Assembly (NCBI GenBank): GCA_026214975.1
Contig: CM047805.1
Location: 64,712,170-64,776,169 of the forward strand
Length of the DNA stretch: 64,000 nucleotides
From: Gentiana macrophylla
Lineage: Eukaryota; Streptophyta; Magnoliopsida; Gentianales; Gentianaceae
Reading direction: 5' to 3'
The notes under the pieces are model-generated. The model was not told the origin of the DNA. It saw nothing but the letters and a program-made list of their open reading frames with translations, and ran no database searches. Numbering within the stretch: position 1 is the first letter of the stretch; each line of letters opens with the position of its first letter. Made by a program: the position numbers and the translations under genes. Shown piece after piece: positions 9,685-23,547 of this stretch.

Positions 9685-11116
9685 TTTGCTCGTCCTCGAG
9701 TAAATTAGGCGTTTTAAAACAAACCAAGGGATTCAACTTTGTGACATATGTGCAATACTCACACTTTCGAGGTACTTGACAAGTAAGACAACGAATATGT
9801 ACACCGCAATACAATATTATAAAGCAAATGGAGTGTGTGTGTGGTGCAAAGCTAGAACAAGTACCCAAAAAGGTTATTGGGTTTGAATCCCAATCAACAT
9901 GTCTACACTCAAATCTCATACCACCTAGCATCTCCACTAATCGAGGCCACAAAGGATAGATACGATCAAATAGGACTTTAATGTTATAACGTTATGCTAG
10001 GGTATTGGGGTTAACCGAAAAGGATATTTAGGAACTGGAGAAAAAGAAGTACGAGTGAACCTAATCAATAAGTGTACCACTTCATCTCTACCATACAAAC
10101 CATCCAAACTCCCCTTTGATTACTTTAAGCACTTGGGAACTATAGGATACTAACATACCCGAACTCATTGCCAAACTCAACTATGTTTCAAGCGTCATGA
10201 GGCGAGATCGAATACATTAGCACCTATCTAACTATCCCAACTCTAACATCATATGAAACACTTATAAGCTCATTACTTTGATTCCAACCCTTTATTTCTA
10301 TAAACTTTGAGCTTTTATTCATTGAGAACTTTTCAATTTATTTTGAACTTTGATTTTTTTTTTGAAAGACTTTTCTTTTCTTCTTGGGCCAAATCCAAAC
10401 ACTGGGCCCAAATGAGCTCCTCCTCTCCTTATAGCTCAAAACCGAGAAACCACCAACCCGACTTAAAACACCATTCCCCCACCCCACACTTGCGTTAGCA
10501 AATGCGGCCTAACAAAAGACTAGATCCACTCGTAGGGTATAAAATGAAGGAAATGTGACAAAAAATAAGGGCCAGGGCTAGGTTTCTGACTAAGTAACAA
10601 AACGGCTATAAAACGAATGGTGGTCAGACCAATCTATCAAGGCTGAGAGGGTCTAAGAGGGTCATATGTTGGGATTAGGCTTATTTGGCTCTGGTCGGGT
10701 CAAAGAAGCGCCAGGAACTGTCATCCCGTATCCTACCTAAGCAACCTTTCTATTTCGCCTCGAATACTAGAGATATGAGTGAGTGTAGCAACCAAATTGT
10801 GTACAAGTGTAGCTTAACGTGTATAATAATCCACCATTTCCAAAATAAGATTGAATCAAAATGGACACATTTGAAATCCCGCTAAAACAAGTACCACTCA
10901 AATGTGAGCATTACACGCACCCACGGTGTTGAAAACCCTTGAAAAATTTTAAAAAATGCCCAAAAATCGACTCGAAACCGGTCAAAGACTGAATTTCAAC
11001 ACATATAAGGTATAATGCAACTCAAAACTTCAAAAATGGCTAAGTCCACCACCCCACACTTTGAAATCACCACTGTCCTCAGTGTGTGCGAAAAAAGGAG
11101 TAAAAGACTTGGCTGT
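9685..11116 (-). other. 3' non-coding region of the outer element
   Basis: About 1.4 kb between the copia-like insertion and the 3' LTR. No domain of pol or env was recognised in any frame. It is transposon interior, not host sequence. Confidence 0.6.
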
Positions 11117-11121
11117 TTTAG

Positions 11122-12849
11122 TGAAGGATGCAGGTTCTTAGATCTAAACGAATTAGATCTACGCAAATGGACGGATCACGATTTATACATCACAATACAT
11201 AATTAAAGGACTTAAACTACTACAAGGGGGTTAAGATCATGTTACCAATATAGGGAAGAGAAGCCTTGATCTTCCGATGTGTTCTCCAAACGGCGGTTGG
11301 TGGACACCCTTCTTGATACACGAGCCTCCTTGATATGCAACCAGAAAAATCCCAAGATTTTTCCAACTCAACTCCTAAGAATAGAGGCCAAATTTTTCGC
11401 CAATTTCTCTCGGTGAATAGTGACGTGAATAGTACCTTTTTTATTAGACTTGGGAGAACTCTCTTTATATAGGAGAGTAATCAATGTCCTCCAAGGATTA
11501 AATAATTAAGTGATAATTATCACATTAATCCTTTTCCAAATAAAAGATAAATAAAATGATTATCCCAAACAAATTAGGATAAATCCTATTATTATCTAAT
11601 ATTCCATGAATTATCATTTAACAAATAAATGATAAATCACATGTCAAATAATTATCCAAGAAAACTAATTTCTCTCTAATTAATTAACAAATATTGGCGC
11701 CACCTTTGGGGTTCACTAATCCCACATAAAATGTCTTTCATGTGTATTATATTATTTAGCCCAACTAAATAATATTTTGCATATCAATTAATTAGCCCAA
11801 ACCAATTAATTATCATTGAGGCTCAAGTAACAAGATTACTAGTCCGAATTACGTAGCCACATCGGGGACCATGGACCTATAACAGAGAGCTCCAATAATT
11901 AATTATTCATCGAATGAAAGTACATTAATTATTAAATTCGGGATTACGCCACCATAAACCCAAATCGAACTCTACCGATTATAGATGTATACTTATACTC
12001 AACCCATGTGAGCTTAATAAGCGTCCATTGATATAATCACTACATACGGATTAACCCTCCATAGATCGCCCATTTCGAGTGGGAAGTCTCCGTGAACCCG
12101 ACTCGTAATATCTTATCCTTATTTACCATTAACCCCTAATGATCAATTAGTACACATATCCGACTAAGAGCTAATTAGTCAAATGTGAACTCCGGGATCG
12201 ATCACTTTCTTGGGCTAACAAACAAAGGGATCTGTCTCTTTACTTCCCGCAGGAAGGAATGGATTCCATGTCTGTGAAAATCGAACTACTCACTCATCCT
12301 GCGGAGATAGTGCCAATGAGAAGTGGCTTGGAACACATATTAAAGTGAACCGTGAACTAACACATCAAACACTACCCGGGACAAGCAAAGATCCTCGTGA
12401 TCACCTCGGGATTAAGGTTGATCCATATATGATCATCTAATGATTTAATAAGATTCCTCGACACGGAATTATACCGAGAAATACAGATTAAATCGGTCCA
12501 TCTATATGAATGCCATCATATATAAATGCCCCACGTAGGTACCTCTACCGACAGTCCGGATAAGACTATCACACCCTAAGGTGTTCAGGCGCATTATTGG
12601 TGTTTTAATCAAGAGACCCTAAACACCGATTAAGTTCACCACGGACTAACAGATTTAAGTATATCACCACTAACTCAATCCTCACGTGTAATCCATACAC
12701 CGAGTTAAGTGGTTACATACTGATATACTTAGGGTTTGCAAAGTGATGTATTACTTTACAAGCACAAAGCAAGTAATAAGGTGAGATAAATTATGTCATT
12801 CATTATTAAAAACAATTACACAAATTGTCTTTCGGCACTACACCTAACA
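11122..12849 (-). repeat. 3' LTR of the minus copia-like element
   Basis: It is 1728 bp, pairing with 18356-20085. On the plus strand it starts TGAAGGATGCAGG and ends ACACCTAACA. Differences from its partner are mostly short indels near G/C. Confidence 0.93.
11461..11471 (-). promoter_or_regulatory. LTR TATA box, TATATAAAGAG
   Basis: The minus strand reads CTCCTATATAAAGAGAG, a core promoter sequence found in all four LTRs of this family in the window. Confidence 0.7.
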
Positions 12850-12862
12850 ATCTCCCACTTGC
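12850..12862 (-). other. polypurine tract of the minus copia-like element
   Basis: The minus strand reads CAAGTGGGAGATTG just before TGTTAGGTG, the usual copia-type tract. Confidence 0.8.
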
Positions 12863-15800
12863 ACGAAATGACAAGCAACGATTGTTTTAGAGCACACCCT
12901 TTCTCATCTTATTCACAACACTCTCCCACTTGCTCTAAAAAGCAGATGAGATATATTCCTCAATGCCGTACTCTCCAAGCACCGGACTTGGTACATCGAT
13001 CGATTTGGTTGTCGGCCCGAGACGAAACGTTGTCGGTCCATCTAATCAGCGGTACTCTCTCAATATGCTTTTGACCTCTAAAGGATCGAGAAGATCCTTC
13101 TAAGCTATTTCTTCACCTGCTTTCACAATGAAGTGATATCGGCTTATCGGACCGGAATTACTCCCTGCACCAAAAAGGAAATTCTAAGCACTACGAGTAA
13201 ACACCGAGCCCGAGATCAACGTAATGATCATCCTTAATCGACTACAAGTCGAATCGGTAGTAGTCAACCATATTCAAGTTTGCACTGAATATACAAGCAT
13301 ATGATTCCTCGTTTTCTAAAGATACTTGAGGACGTACTAAAATCGCTACTTATTGCTCAAATCCAAGATTCGATTACTATTGACTTATGATAACTGACTT
13401 GCCATTATCCAGAGAGACTCTATCCCATTTTCTCTTTATCCGAGATTTAGAGAATCATTCCCGAGAGGTAGGTAGGACTACTCTCGATGAATGGTGCAAC
13501 CGTATATGCATAATCATCTTATTCAATAAGATAGGTGGGATAGCCAATGACTCATTCTTGTGAATTTGACCGAATCAAATTCTTAGAATATAGTCCAATT
13601 CTCTCATCCAGAGAATCTAGGCGTGTCGATTTCCGACTTGAGATAGCACACTCATCTTTGTTTCCAACCGTTTCAGTGTTATCATTCATGAACACTAATA
13701 CTACTACTTTACCAATATTGATATTCAGCCTACAAAAGACTTATCAATATTTTGGTCAAGTCCACATATTTTAAAACATGTGACTTTTAAATGACCGAGA
13801 GGTTCTCTTAAATCCACAAAGGATATAAGCCATGGCAGTGCCTCCTACCAAAGGTTCTTTTCGAATGAATTAAGATATCGTTAGTCTCGCAAAAAAAGTC
13901 TTTAGGAATCACCCCTATCTTCGCTTTGTAACGAATCCGTTATTCATTCTTAGCTAAAACCCTTCATTTTAAATGAATTCGATTCCGTTGTTCAAAGAAG
14001 AAAGTCTCGGGAATCACCCCTATTTTCTCGCTTTCTAACGAAATCTAGCAAGACTGAGTGGTGAGAGAGTTCAAGGTCTGGTTAACTCTCTACTTGTCAG
14101 GGAATCACCCCTATACCACTCAACTTTGCGCTGAAAGTTTAAACTTTCCTATTCATTCGACTCTTTTCCGTGTAGATCCAATTGCTCCCACTGGCCTGAG
14201 ACACTCGGGTGGTTCTACAAGAGTCTGAAGTAACCTGAGTACCAAAACTCCATTCACAGGGTTAAGGTTTTCAAACCAACCTCTATAATCGTAATCCTAT
14301 ACACCCACCAAGAGCCATATGTTATCAATCACCCCAAACAGATTATAAAGTCCACAAAATCACAATGGGTCAACGGTTAAACCATACTCCCACCGTGTTC
14401 TTGGGTGGATTGACATTACGATCTAGTAGTATTTATCGGTGTAATCACCAACAACCGATGTGGTCTCGATTAAATCGGATAGTAACTACCTTTGGGTAAC
14501 CGTACTCAAGGTTTAAGGTTGTTACTTATAGATTCTATCGAAGGCTTTGTGACAGTTCAACCGTCACTTTTCGATCTCAAGAATCTTATAATCAACCTTC
14601 ACTCGTCTCATTAAGATGTTTCACAAACAAATACAATCGAACGTATGCGCAAAATTTCCAGTCCTACCTTTAAGCATTAAATGCTAAATGCCTACATTTA
14701 TGGAAGTGGTGTGAACCGAATTCACTCCTTATCCATAAACTCACTAGCATCTTCTAGGTAGACTTCTCGGTTTACATAATAATGTTAACCGTTATTTTGC
14801 AACGAATTATCTTAATCGAGTTTAGCAGTGTATTGTAGCATATCAATAACTATATAGGGCAAGTCTATGGTTTCTTCCTCGGTGAGAAACATTCCACTAG
14901 GAGGCGGGCCGAGCATCACCCCAAGACTATGCGATAGCCTATTTCTCGAGCATGGAATACTCTATTCTCTCGCTAAAATCAAAGACACCTCCTCGTATTC
15001 TTTCGATAAACCAACCAGTGTTTTGAGTAGTTATCAGACAGAATGTCACCACTCAAAATCTCCCACTAGCTTGTATCTCTCACTAGACCCCGAAGGTCAT
15101 GGTGAACAAGCTATGTTACCCCTTCAAAACTATTACTCTTTCCCGATTGAAAAGAAACTTAGTCATTGTTCCTTTGAGATAGTGTTCCAAGACTGGGAGA
15201 TAGGAATCACCCTTAGCAGTCAGGCAGGTCTTGTCTCTAGGATATATGCACTAATTAATAGATATTGAAAGGTCGTTTATCTTAATACGGAAACCTTTTA
15301 CCTTTAATAGTTTTAGATGTGTTACACGACTTATTCAATTTGTTTCTAAGTGGGTTCGACTTTATCAAACAAAAGTCCGAGTCTCGGATTCAGTACTACA
15401 AATGTCATATTCACTTTCTATGTGGCAACAATATATCGAGTTGAAAGTGAATCCAATTGTTTCAACGAACCAGAAACGTGAAAAATAAATTTTTTCGTGA
15501 TATTCAAGGATAGAATCAAATTCATTTCCTTATATCACTCCCACTATTCTAGTGAAATTATCGCCCGTTGTTACTTTATTAATGCACGACATTATTGTTC
15601 TTCCAAAGAACTAAGCCATTGAGTCAAGTTACTCGGTTAAGAAAGTCGCTAAGGATTCATTGGTTAGTGATCCGAAATCACTTTCCTTATCCTATACTTT
15701 CTTTAATTAATGTTTCGGTTTAGCCTCAAAACTTTAGTTAAGATGATTAACACTTATAGACATTCTTTCCCATTCTTAACTTTCCTTAAAAGGAATAGTC

Positions 15801-18336
15801 TTGAACTAGCGATTCGTTTGAGTAGACACTACTCGTGAAGCGTGGGATGTCTAATGAAAGTGTTACCCAGTTGGGACTCGATTTTCTAATAAATCGAGAA
15901 AAACATAGTATAAAAGATCACACTAGTTTATCGGTTCCAAATACCGCCTAACTAGCGACACTTTAATTTATGATTCTCCAATTTTTCTATCGAAGAAAAT
16001 TTCTCGTGTAGACACTACACAATTCACTAGAAGAATTTTATCGTCCCAATCATCTTTCAAACTAACTACGGTTGTCTCTCGTTCAAGACGAGTGACAAAG
16101 ATGACATGCCTATTTACGTCACTTAAGTTTTGAAGGCTTCAAGAGAAATATCTCTTCGAAAAATTAATCGTATATGAGATTAATAAATACAACGTTCCAG
16201 ATTACTTACCACTTTTTAACGAAGTCATTACTAGTCAATTTTACACTAGAGTCTAGCACCTTAGAGAGATATATATTCTGAGCTTGTAAATAAAATTTGA
16301 CAGAAAATAAATCCAAATCATACACTACTAAAATTTTAGGAACATAAACTAAGTACTTATAGTCTATCCTACTGTTCCAAGGATTTAATCTAATGCCAGG
16401 TGCCGCCTTAGGGTAGGTCAAAGAGGTTTCGATTAATATTGAAGATCGATTGAGAATCGAACATCTCATTTGTGATCGTCAATCACCTTTCTTTTTCAGC
16501 CAAGGTACTACCAAAAATACCTTTATGAGTGTGACCTACTGTCTCAGATTTTTAGGTAGACCCCGAGTGTGCCGCCTTAGGGTCGGTCAGTGACCCGACG
16601 AGTACCCAAAATCCTATCCTTTCGGAGACCAAGCCTTGAATTTTGATAGCGGTGAAGGCCTTCCTTAGGGGGCCGAAATCAAAGCCGGCACGAGGCGTCA
16701 CCATTCTCTCACGTTGCTTGTGTCAACCAGTAGAGGCCGTGGGGTCGGCCGCGCTCTCCCGCTCCCTCAATATTTTGAAAAAGTGGTGGGTTTATCGATC
16801 ACGTTTTTGGACTTGATGTTTCATTAAGGAACAATAAATCATAGGCCCGAATGTTGTCCGGTTATGTGGGCTAGCCCACCCGACCTATTCGTTAGAACAT
16901 ATGTGGCCGCCGGACGGGTCAAGGCTAGGAGAGCTCCGTTGAGCCGTAGCGGCTCTTCGGATGGCCGAAGATTGCTGCACCCGTGCAAGCGCCACACGTG
17001 GAGGGTGAAGTCGATTGAGCCGTAGCTCTTCGTTGACCACCCAACCGTGGTTAAACCACTTTCGAACCTGTTTGCCCGTGATTATCCAATCCTTAAACAT
17101 CAAACATTCACGTAGACACTACGGAACAAAAACGTAATCTCGTCTTGGTAAGATGGAATTCACCAAGAATCCAACACCTTAACCACGAGGTTTGGGATTT
17201 TACTCCTTATGCTTTCGCAGAGTGGGATTCACCGAGAATCCATCACCCAACCTCGACGATTGAAAAACCCGTGTTCCTCGGTTTTTACCCTAATTAGTTT
17301 CTAATTAATATCAAACAATTAATTAAAACTAATCGTGTGTTTTATACATGCCTAACTAATTCCTCTAATTAATTTCTACATGTATGCATATGGAGTGGAA
17401 TTCATGATATGATGCATGTCATGGCAATTTTCCGGTTCTACTCATACAATCTACACATGTATACTAGTGCGGAAAATAAACACCGAGATTGACTGATTTT
17501 GGCACCCCCGTAACTAATCTATTCGAAAATAAATTAAAACCCTAATCTGCAGCTGTTGAGAATCTTCGACGATCGGCATACCAAACGAACTTGGATTGGG
17601 ACGAAACTTTCCAGATCTGATCTTCATTCTTCGGACTTCAAGATGGACGGTCGGATTGGAGCTTTGACTTGTCAATATTCCTCAGTGAGCCGCCCAACTT
17701 GCTGCTGAAACAGACTCTTACAGCAGCGCATCATTTACTTCCCGAGGCCGATCGGGGATCAAGATGAATCCCGATCGTCCTGAAAATTTTATCTCACGTC
17801 AAAAACTCCATGATTATCGATCTGACCGGTCGGATTTTAATTTGAACGGTCCAATTGTTCCCAGAAAATCGAAGAAGTCACAGTTAGGGTTTCTGTGAAT
17901 CCTGCGTTTTTCTGTTACAGCAGCCACTTCGCAGCAACGAACGGAAACCCAAACGGACTCTGATCGACACCAAAATTTGTGGGATTGTTCATCAACTTCC
18001 AATCTTGATTCTGACCGGAGGGATCTTCGTTTTAACGGCTCAAACAGCGGAAAAAATGAAAAGACTAAACAGCTAATGTACAGATCTATTTTCTGGAAAT
18101 TAAAATTGCAATAATACATGAATTACATAATTTCCTATACTCATATGAACGAATTTTCATCGTTTATATGAGTTTACAATAGATCTAACGGGAAAACGGT
18201 GCCAACCCCAATCCATCTCTTCAACCATAGCAATTTAAAAATTATTAATACATAATAATAAGTAAAATATCACCTACATGCAATTCCACTCCTTTAAATC
18301 GTTTAATTATGATTATAATTTATATAAATCGTGGAA
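12863..18336 (-). other. non-coding interior of the minus copia-like element
   Basis: No retrotransposon domain was seen in any frame; the longest frames are 100-130 codons and not protein-like. Recognisable blocks are shared with the plus copy: GGAATCACCC at 13905, 14010, 14101 and 15203; one copy of CTAGTTTATCGGTTCCAAAT at 15923; TGCCGCCTTAGGGT at 16401 and 16570; and CGTCACCATTCTCTCACGTT near 16697. CTCCCAC occurs repeatedly. The right end (about 17500-18300) is the 5' leader next to the primer site. Confidence 0.75.
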
Positions 18337-18353
18337 CCCGTCTCTCGATACCA
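18337..18353 (-). other. primer-binding site, initiator tRNA-Met type, diverged
   Basis: The minus strand begins TGGTATCGAGAGACGGG two bases from the LTR. Plant initiator tRNA-Met sites begin TGGTATCAGAGCC, so the first seven bases match and the rest has drifted or contains sequence errors. Confidence 0.6.
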
Positions 18354-18355
18354 CA

Positions 18356-20085
18356 TGAAGGATGCAGGTTCTTAGATCTAAACGAATTAGATCTACGCAA
18401 ATGGACGGATCACGATTTATACATCACAATACATAATTAAAGGACTTAAACTACTACAAGGGGTTAAGATCATGTTACCAATATAGGGAAGAGAAGCCTT
18501 GATCTTCCGATGTGTTCTCCAAGCGGTTGGTGGTGGACACCCTTCTTGATACACGAGCCTCCTTGATATGCAACCAGAAAAATCCCGAAGATTTTTCCAA
18601 CTCGAACCCTAAGAATAGAGGCCGAAATTTTTCGGCCAATTTCTCTCGGTGAATAGTGACGTGAATAGTACCTTTTTATTAGACTTGGGAGAACTCTCTT
18701 TATATAGGAGAGTAATCAATGTCCTCCAAGGATTAAATAATTAAGTGATAATTATCACATTAATCCTTTTCCAAATAAAAGATAAATAAAATGATTATCC
18801 CAAACAAATTAGGATAAATCCTATTATTATCTAATATTCCATGAATTATCATTTAACAAATAAATGATAAATCACATGTCAAATAATTATCCAAGAAAAC
18901 TAATTTCTCTCTAATTAATTAACAAATATTGGCGCCACCTTTGGGGTTCACTAATCCCACATAAAATGTCTTTCATGTGTATTATATTATTTAGCCCAAC
19001 TAAATAATATTTTGCATATCAATTAATTAGCCAAACCAATTAATTATCATTGAGGCTCAAGTAACAAGATTACTAGTCCCAATTACGAAGCCACATCGGG
19101 ACCAATGACCTATATCTAGAAGTAGCTCCAATAATTAATTATTCATCGAACGTAAAGTACATTAATTATTAATTCCGGGATTACGCCACCATAAACCCGA
19201 AATCGAACTCTACCGATTATAGATGTATACTTATACTCAACCCATGTAGAGCTTAATAAGCGTCCATTGATATAATCACTACATACGGATTAACCCTCCA
19301 TAGATTGTCCATTTCGAGTGGGAAGTCTCCGTGAACCCGACTCGTAATATCTTATCCTTATTTACCATTAACCCCTAATGATCAATTAGTACACATATCT
19401 GACTAGTAGCTAATTAGTCAAATGTGAACTCCCGGGATCGATCACTTTCTTAGGGCTAACAAACAAGGGGACTGTCTCTTTACTTCCCGCAGGAAGGAAT
19501 GGATTCCATGTCTGTGAAAATCAGAACTACTCACTCATCTGGAGATAGTGCCAATGAGAAGTGGCTTGGAACACATATTAAAGTGAACCGTAATTAACAC
19601 ATCAAACACTACCCGGGACAAGCAAAGATCCCGTGATCACCTCAGGATTAAGGTTGATCCATATATGATCATCTAATGATTTAATAAGATTCCTCGATTA
19701 CGGAATTATACCGAGAAATACAGATTAAATCGGTCCAGTCCTATATGAATGCCATCATATATAAATGCCCCACGAAGTACCCTCTCACCGCAGTCCGGAT
19801 AAGACTATCACACCCTAAGGTGTTCGGCGCATTATATTGGTGTTTTTCAAGAGACCCTAAACACTGATTAAGTTCACCACGGACTAACAGTTTAAGTATA
19901 TCACCACTAACTCAATCCTCACGTGTAATCCATACACTGAGTTAAGTGGTTACATACAGATATACTTAGGGTTTGCAGCAGTGTATTACTTTACAAGCAC
20001 AAAGCAAGTAATAAGGTGAGATAAATTATGTCATTCATTATTAAAAACAATTACACAAATTGTCTTTCGGGCACTACACCTAACA
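18356..20085 (-). repeat. 5' LTR of the minus copia-like element
   Basis: It is 1730 bp with TATATAAAGAG on the minus strand at 18696-18706. It is followed on the right by the target duplication TTTAG. Confidence 0.93.
18696..18706 (-). promoter_or_regulatory. LTR TATA box, TATATAAAGAG
   Basis: Same motif and context as in the partner LTR; as the 5' LTR in minus orientation this would be the active promoter of the element. Confidence 0.7.
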
Positions 20086-20090
20086 TTTAG

Positions 20091-20685
20091 AACCCGGCAG
20101 AAAGGCGCACTAGAAATCTCGTGACATCTTCTTTCAATGTCCATCTCGAGTACCTAAAGCCCTGTAGACAGAAAACAAAGAAAACACATGCACGGGAAAA
20201 GTCCACGTGCCAAAGGATAGCAATAGGTACGAGTTATAAATGTAGAAGCCATGCCACAATTATCAACCATACTAGACGGGAATCGCAGCATCCACGCATA
20301 AAATAAGGCCACAGAGGCTCACATAAAAACATCCCCGTCTATGTACAAGAGCCGGAACCAAAAGGAAATTCTCACCCCCAACTTCTCTTTTAAGACAAAA
20401 CTCTCCCCTCTTGCACCCAAAGACCACTCCAAACACATTATAACTACCAAAAAGGTGGGTTGCCTCCCCCAAGCGCCTTTGGTTTGTGTCGTTGGCTCGA
20501 CGGGATGACTTATACAGTGCCAATTTTTCAAAGTTATACTATTGGCACAGGCGAGAAAAGGTAGAAGTGCTTTGTTTAACGTCGTTAGCATCGACGTAGT
20601 GGTACCAAACAGACTCATACCACAAAAGACTCAAAACAATGACCCGAACCACAAAGCATCACAAAGCACCCTAACACATAGCATA
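20091..20685 (-). other. outer element, region after the protease stop
   Basis: The minus strand contains GCGCTTGGGGGAGGCAACCC (about 20454-20475), a non-coding signature found after coding regions in many Athila-like plant elements. Frames of 80-100 codons overlap it but resemble no protein. It marks the end of coding at the protease stop. Confidence 0.6.
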
Positions 20686-21531
20686 TCAATTATAAGTATA
20701 TTCATGAGAGACACCGCGAGGGGGTTTTAAAGGGGTAGAGTTAACACATGGGGTACCTCTTCTAGCTCGTGAAGTTACCTCTTGCCAAACACTCAATATT
20801 TTCTTCTCTGGTTCCCGCTCCGGTTTCTCTTTAAGGTGCCCTTTGCTTGGGGTGCTTCTTTTCTTCACATTGCCTTTGAGTTCAATTCTCGGTTCTATGA
20901 TGAGTGGCTTATGGTCCGGTTGAGACAAGGATGGTGAGACGAGCGACACCGGTTTATCCTCGGTCTTGATCTTCACTCCATCAACGACCTTTTGTGCATT
21001 CACCGCGTCCTTTTCAATTATCTCCATAACTTCTTGTGGGTTAGTGGCAACACAAGCACAAGCAAAAGTGGGTTCGATAGAATGACAAGCGAGGGATTTT
21101 GACTTATACACATTCAATGTCACGCTCTCCTTACCCACATGAAAAGTAATATCACCACTCTTCACATCTATGTTAGCATCACTCGTAGTCAAGAAATGAC
21201 GACCAAGCAAAACCGAAGTCTTAGAATCCATCGCCATGTCTAAGATGACAAAATCTACGGGAAAGGTAAATTTATCTATTTGCACAAGAACATCCTCCGC
21301 TACCCTCATAGGTGTCCTAACCGACCTATCCGCCATTTGTAAGGTCATCCCCGTGGGTTCTAGCTCACCCAACCCTACCTTTTCGTACAAGGACCTAGGC
21401 ATTAAGCTCATGGAAGCTCCTAGGTCACACAACACATTTTCAATCACAGTATCACCAATATTAATAGGGATGGTGAACCCACCTCGATCTCTCATTTTCG
21501 GGGGTATCTTACTATCAAAAATCGTCGAACA
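20686..21531 (-). CDS. aspartic protease end of the gag-pro frame
   Basis: This is the C-terminal part of the outer element's gag-pro frame. The frame contains the retropepsin active site VLCDLGASMSLMP, a flap-like segment, and VLLGRHFLTTSDANID near the end of the fold, followed by a charged tail ending at 20686. The enzyme would cleave the gag polyprotein during particle maturation. The first ATG of this piece is at 21495, but the frame is open to 21531, where the plus-strand element is inserted. On the other side of that insert the gag frame resumes at 28719; the codon phase matches once one copy of GAACA is discounted. No reverse transcriptase follows. Confidence 0.85.
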   Translation of the reverse strand, partial: CSTIFDSKIPPKMRDRGGFTIPINIGDTVIENVLCDLGASMSLMPRSLYEKVGLGELEPTGMTLQMADRSVRTPMRVAEDVLVQIDKFTFPVDFVILDMAMDSKTSVLLGRHFLTTSDANIDVKSGDITFHVGKESVTLNVYKSKSLACHSIEPTFACACVATNPQEVMEIIEKDAVNAQKVVDGVKIKTEDKPVSLVSPSLSQPDHKPLIIEPRIELKGNVKKRSTPSKGHLKEKPEREPEKKILSVWQEVTSRARRGTPCVNSTPLKPPRGVSHEYTYN

Positions 21532-23524
21532 TGATGAGAGATAAATTTATGATCATTATTATGACATTTCGCCCCACTTCTGATACCATTTTGAGCATTA
21601 TTGTATCAAATCAAGTCAAAATTACTAAGTTTTATTCAAATGTATAAGTAGTAGTTATTATATAAATTATCGTATTTTTATAAGTTTTTTATTAGTTTTT
21701 GTACCGGTTTAGTAACCGGAGTGTCGTGTCGGATTTACGTTTGGTATTTTGGTGGTTCATTGCAGGATTATATATTGACCAAGATTCCACGTAACGACAT
21801 GTTTTGAAGCCTAAAAGATGGATTTTGAGGGAAAGAAGAAAATGCCACAAGCTTACGAGTTCAACGGATCAAATTATTTTTCCTACGCGCTTCTACCGTA
21901 ACCTGTTTTCGATGGAAATTTGACCCGACTTAGAGGCATTTTCAGGGGAAGAGTTCTTCATGAAAGTTGTAGATCTTCAAATGAGCTTTCCAACTCATTT
22001 TGAATCACGTCAATCGGAGGTCTACAACTCAAGTTATGAATTTTTACCGAAAAGTGATATCTCGGGACGAATCGGAGATATTTTGGCCCAAATTGTTGCA
22101 TGTTACTTGCAATGATTCCTTGTAACAAACTTCACATGTTACCTACATGACTCACCACCTCCATGTGAAGACTAATGATGACAAATATTCTCCCACATGC
22201 TAAAAAAAAAACTAGATGAACTCTTCCCAAATACAACCTCCCCATATACACCTCCTCAACTACAACCTCCCTCATTCAAACCTTCCCTCAACTCCCCCTA
22301 TAAATACCCCCCCATCCTTAGCATAATTCCTTGCCCCTCTTGGCCACTCTCTTGGCCAAGAACTCTCCCTCTCCCATTTCCCTCTTCTCCATCTCCGTTC
22401 TTCATCTCTTTCTCGTTTTATTTTATTTTTGGACCAGTATATACATATGTCTATGTATGTATATATGTTTTTATAAATAAAAGTAGTACCGTTGTAATGC
22501 TCGAGAGAATTATCCGAGGAATTGTATTGAAGAAGTTGCTATTTTCAGAGGATACGACTTAGATCTACAATAAACGGGTAATTTTATCAAGTTATTACTT
22601 TTGTTGTATCTATCACTATGTTAAACTAAAAATATATCTAGCCAAGATATGAATCTGAATTAGTTAATCTTTTGGTAAAATGAATGATCGACTCTGGTAA
22701 TCATGATTAAAATCGGTTATAATGAATCTCTTTCTATGTTTGAATTGAAGTAGCTAATCGATTTGAAAGAATTCATAATCTAATTATGAATTGACACCTC
22801 GTAGTTAGTTTATGAACTCGTTAATAGAAAGAACGGAGAGGTAAAATTGGCCGAGTGAAAACGTGACAACGGAATCCGATTTCCTAAACCGGGGGTAGAT
22901 TTGTTTCGGGAGAAACAAACTCTTATTGAAATTTATACTCGAGAGATTATCACGTTAAATTCGCCTGTTTAATTGACATACCTTAAAATTGGCCGAATGA
23001 CAAAACGGGAGTGACCCATGCTTGAGGATGACATTGACAGAGGACAAGACATATGACAATTTTCATACGCTCGTGTGAGGAGAAATTGCCTAGCTTAGGA
23101 GTATACCGTTTCAGTATAATTGATTGGACCTTGAATAAAGGAAGATCATCTCATTTATTTCTACTAAAAAGATATTGATTCAAGAAAGTATTCTTGGCTA
23201 GATCCAAAAATATATATTATATTAGTATTTATTTGTTTTATTTTCTGTTTTACTAACATCTAACTCTAACATTACTAACTAATCTAAGCGATCTAACTAT
23301 CTAACCTCAGGAAAAGTAAAAGCGCGACTTAGATCGAGTTAATAATAGCTTCTTGGTGTTTAACCCACTTAAAAGAATTACCATGTTTTCCCGAGGAATA
23401 CGACTGACTCACCGGACTAGCACTACAATTTGACCCGGCACACACCGCGGTTAGGATCTGTATAGCCTAGGTAATGTCCGTCAGCTTTCTGGCGCCGTTT
23501 CCAAGGTTAGGTTTAGGTCTGTCA
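21532..23524 (+). repeat. 5' LTR of the nested Athila-type element
   Basis: It is 1993 bp. It contains a TATA box at 22299-22306 inside CCCCCTATAAATACCCC and ends CTGTCA before the primer site. Its differences from the 3' LTR are mainly homopolymer length and 1-3 base indels beside CG, CTG or CAG. Confidence 0.95.
22299..22306 (+). promoter_or_regulatory. LTR TATA box TATAAATA
   Basis: Flanked by C runs exactly as in the outer element's 5' LTR (minus strand, 32716-32723), which supports kinship of the two Athila-type elements. Confidence 0.7.
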
Positions 23525-23530
23525 GTATTT

Positions 23531-23547
23531 TGGCGCCGTTGCCGGGG
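23531..23547 (+). other. primer-binding site, tRNA-Asp
   Basis: TGGCGCCGTTGCCGGGG is complementary to the 3' end of plant tRNA-Asp including CCA, the primer type of Athila elements. Confidence 0.9.

Larger units (their letters stand above)
11122..20085 (-). mobile_element. coding-free copia-like LTR element (LARD type), minus copy
   Basis: It is an 8964-bp element inserted in the outer gypsy element, with 5-bp duplications TTTAG at 11117-11121 and 20086-20090. The LTRs are about 1.73 kb (TG...CA in minus sense TGTTAGGTG...). A purine tract GTGGGAG abuts the 3' LTR and an initiator-Met-like primer site abuts the 5' LTR. The 5.5-kb interior has no gag or pol frame. It is related to the plus-strand copy at 40815-49740 in LTR sequence, core promoter and ordered interior motifs. 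Confidence 0.92.

Noticed and set aside
14867..15268. 133-codon plus-strand frame in the coding-free element
   Set aside because: Antisense to the element, no motif, and the matching stretch of the plus copy does not keep it open.
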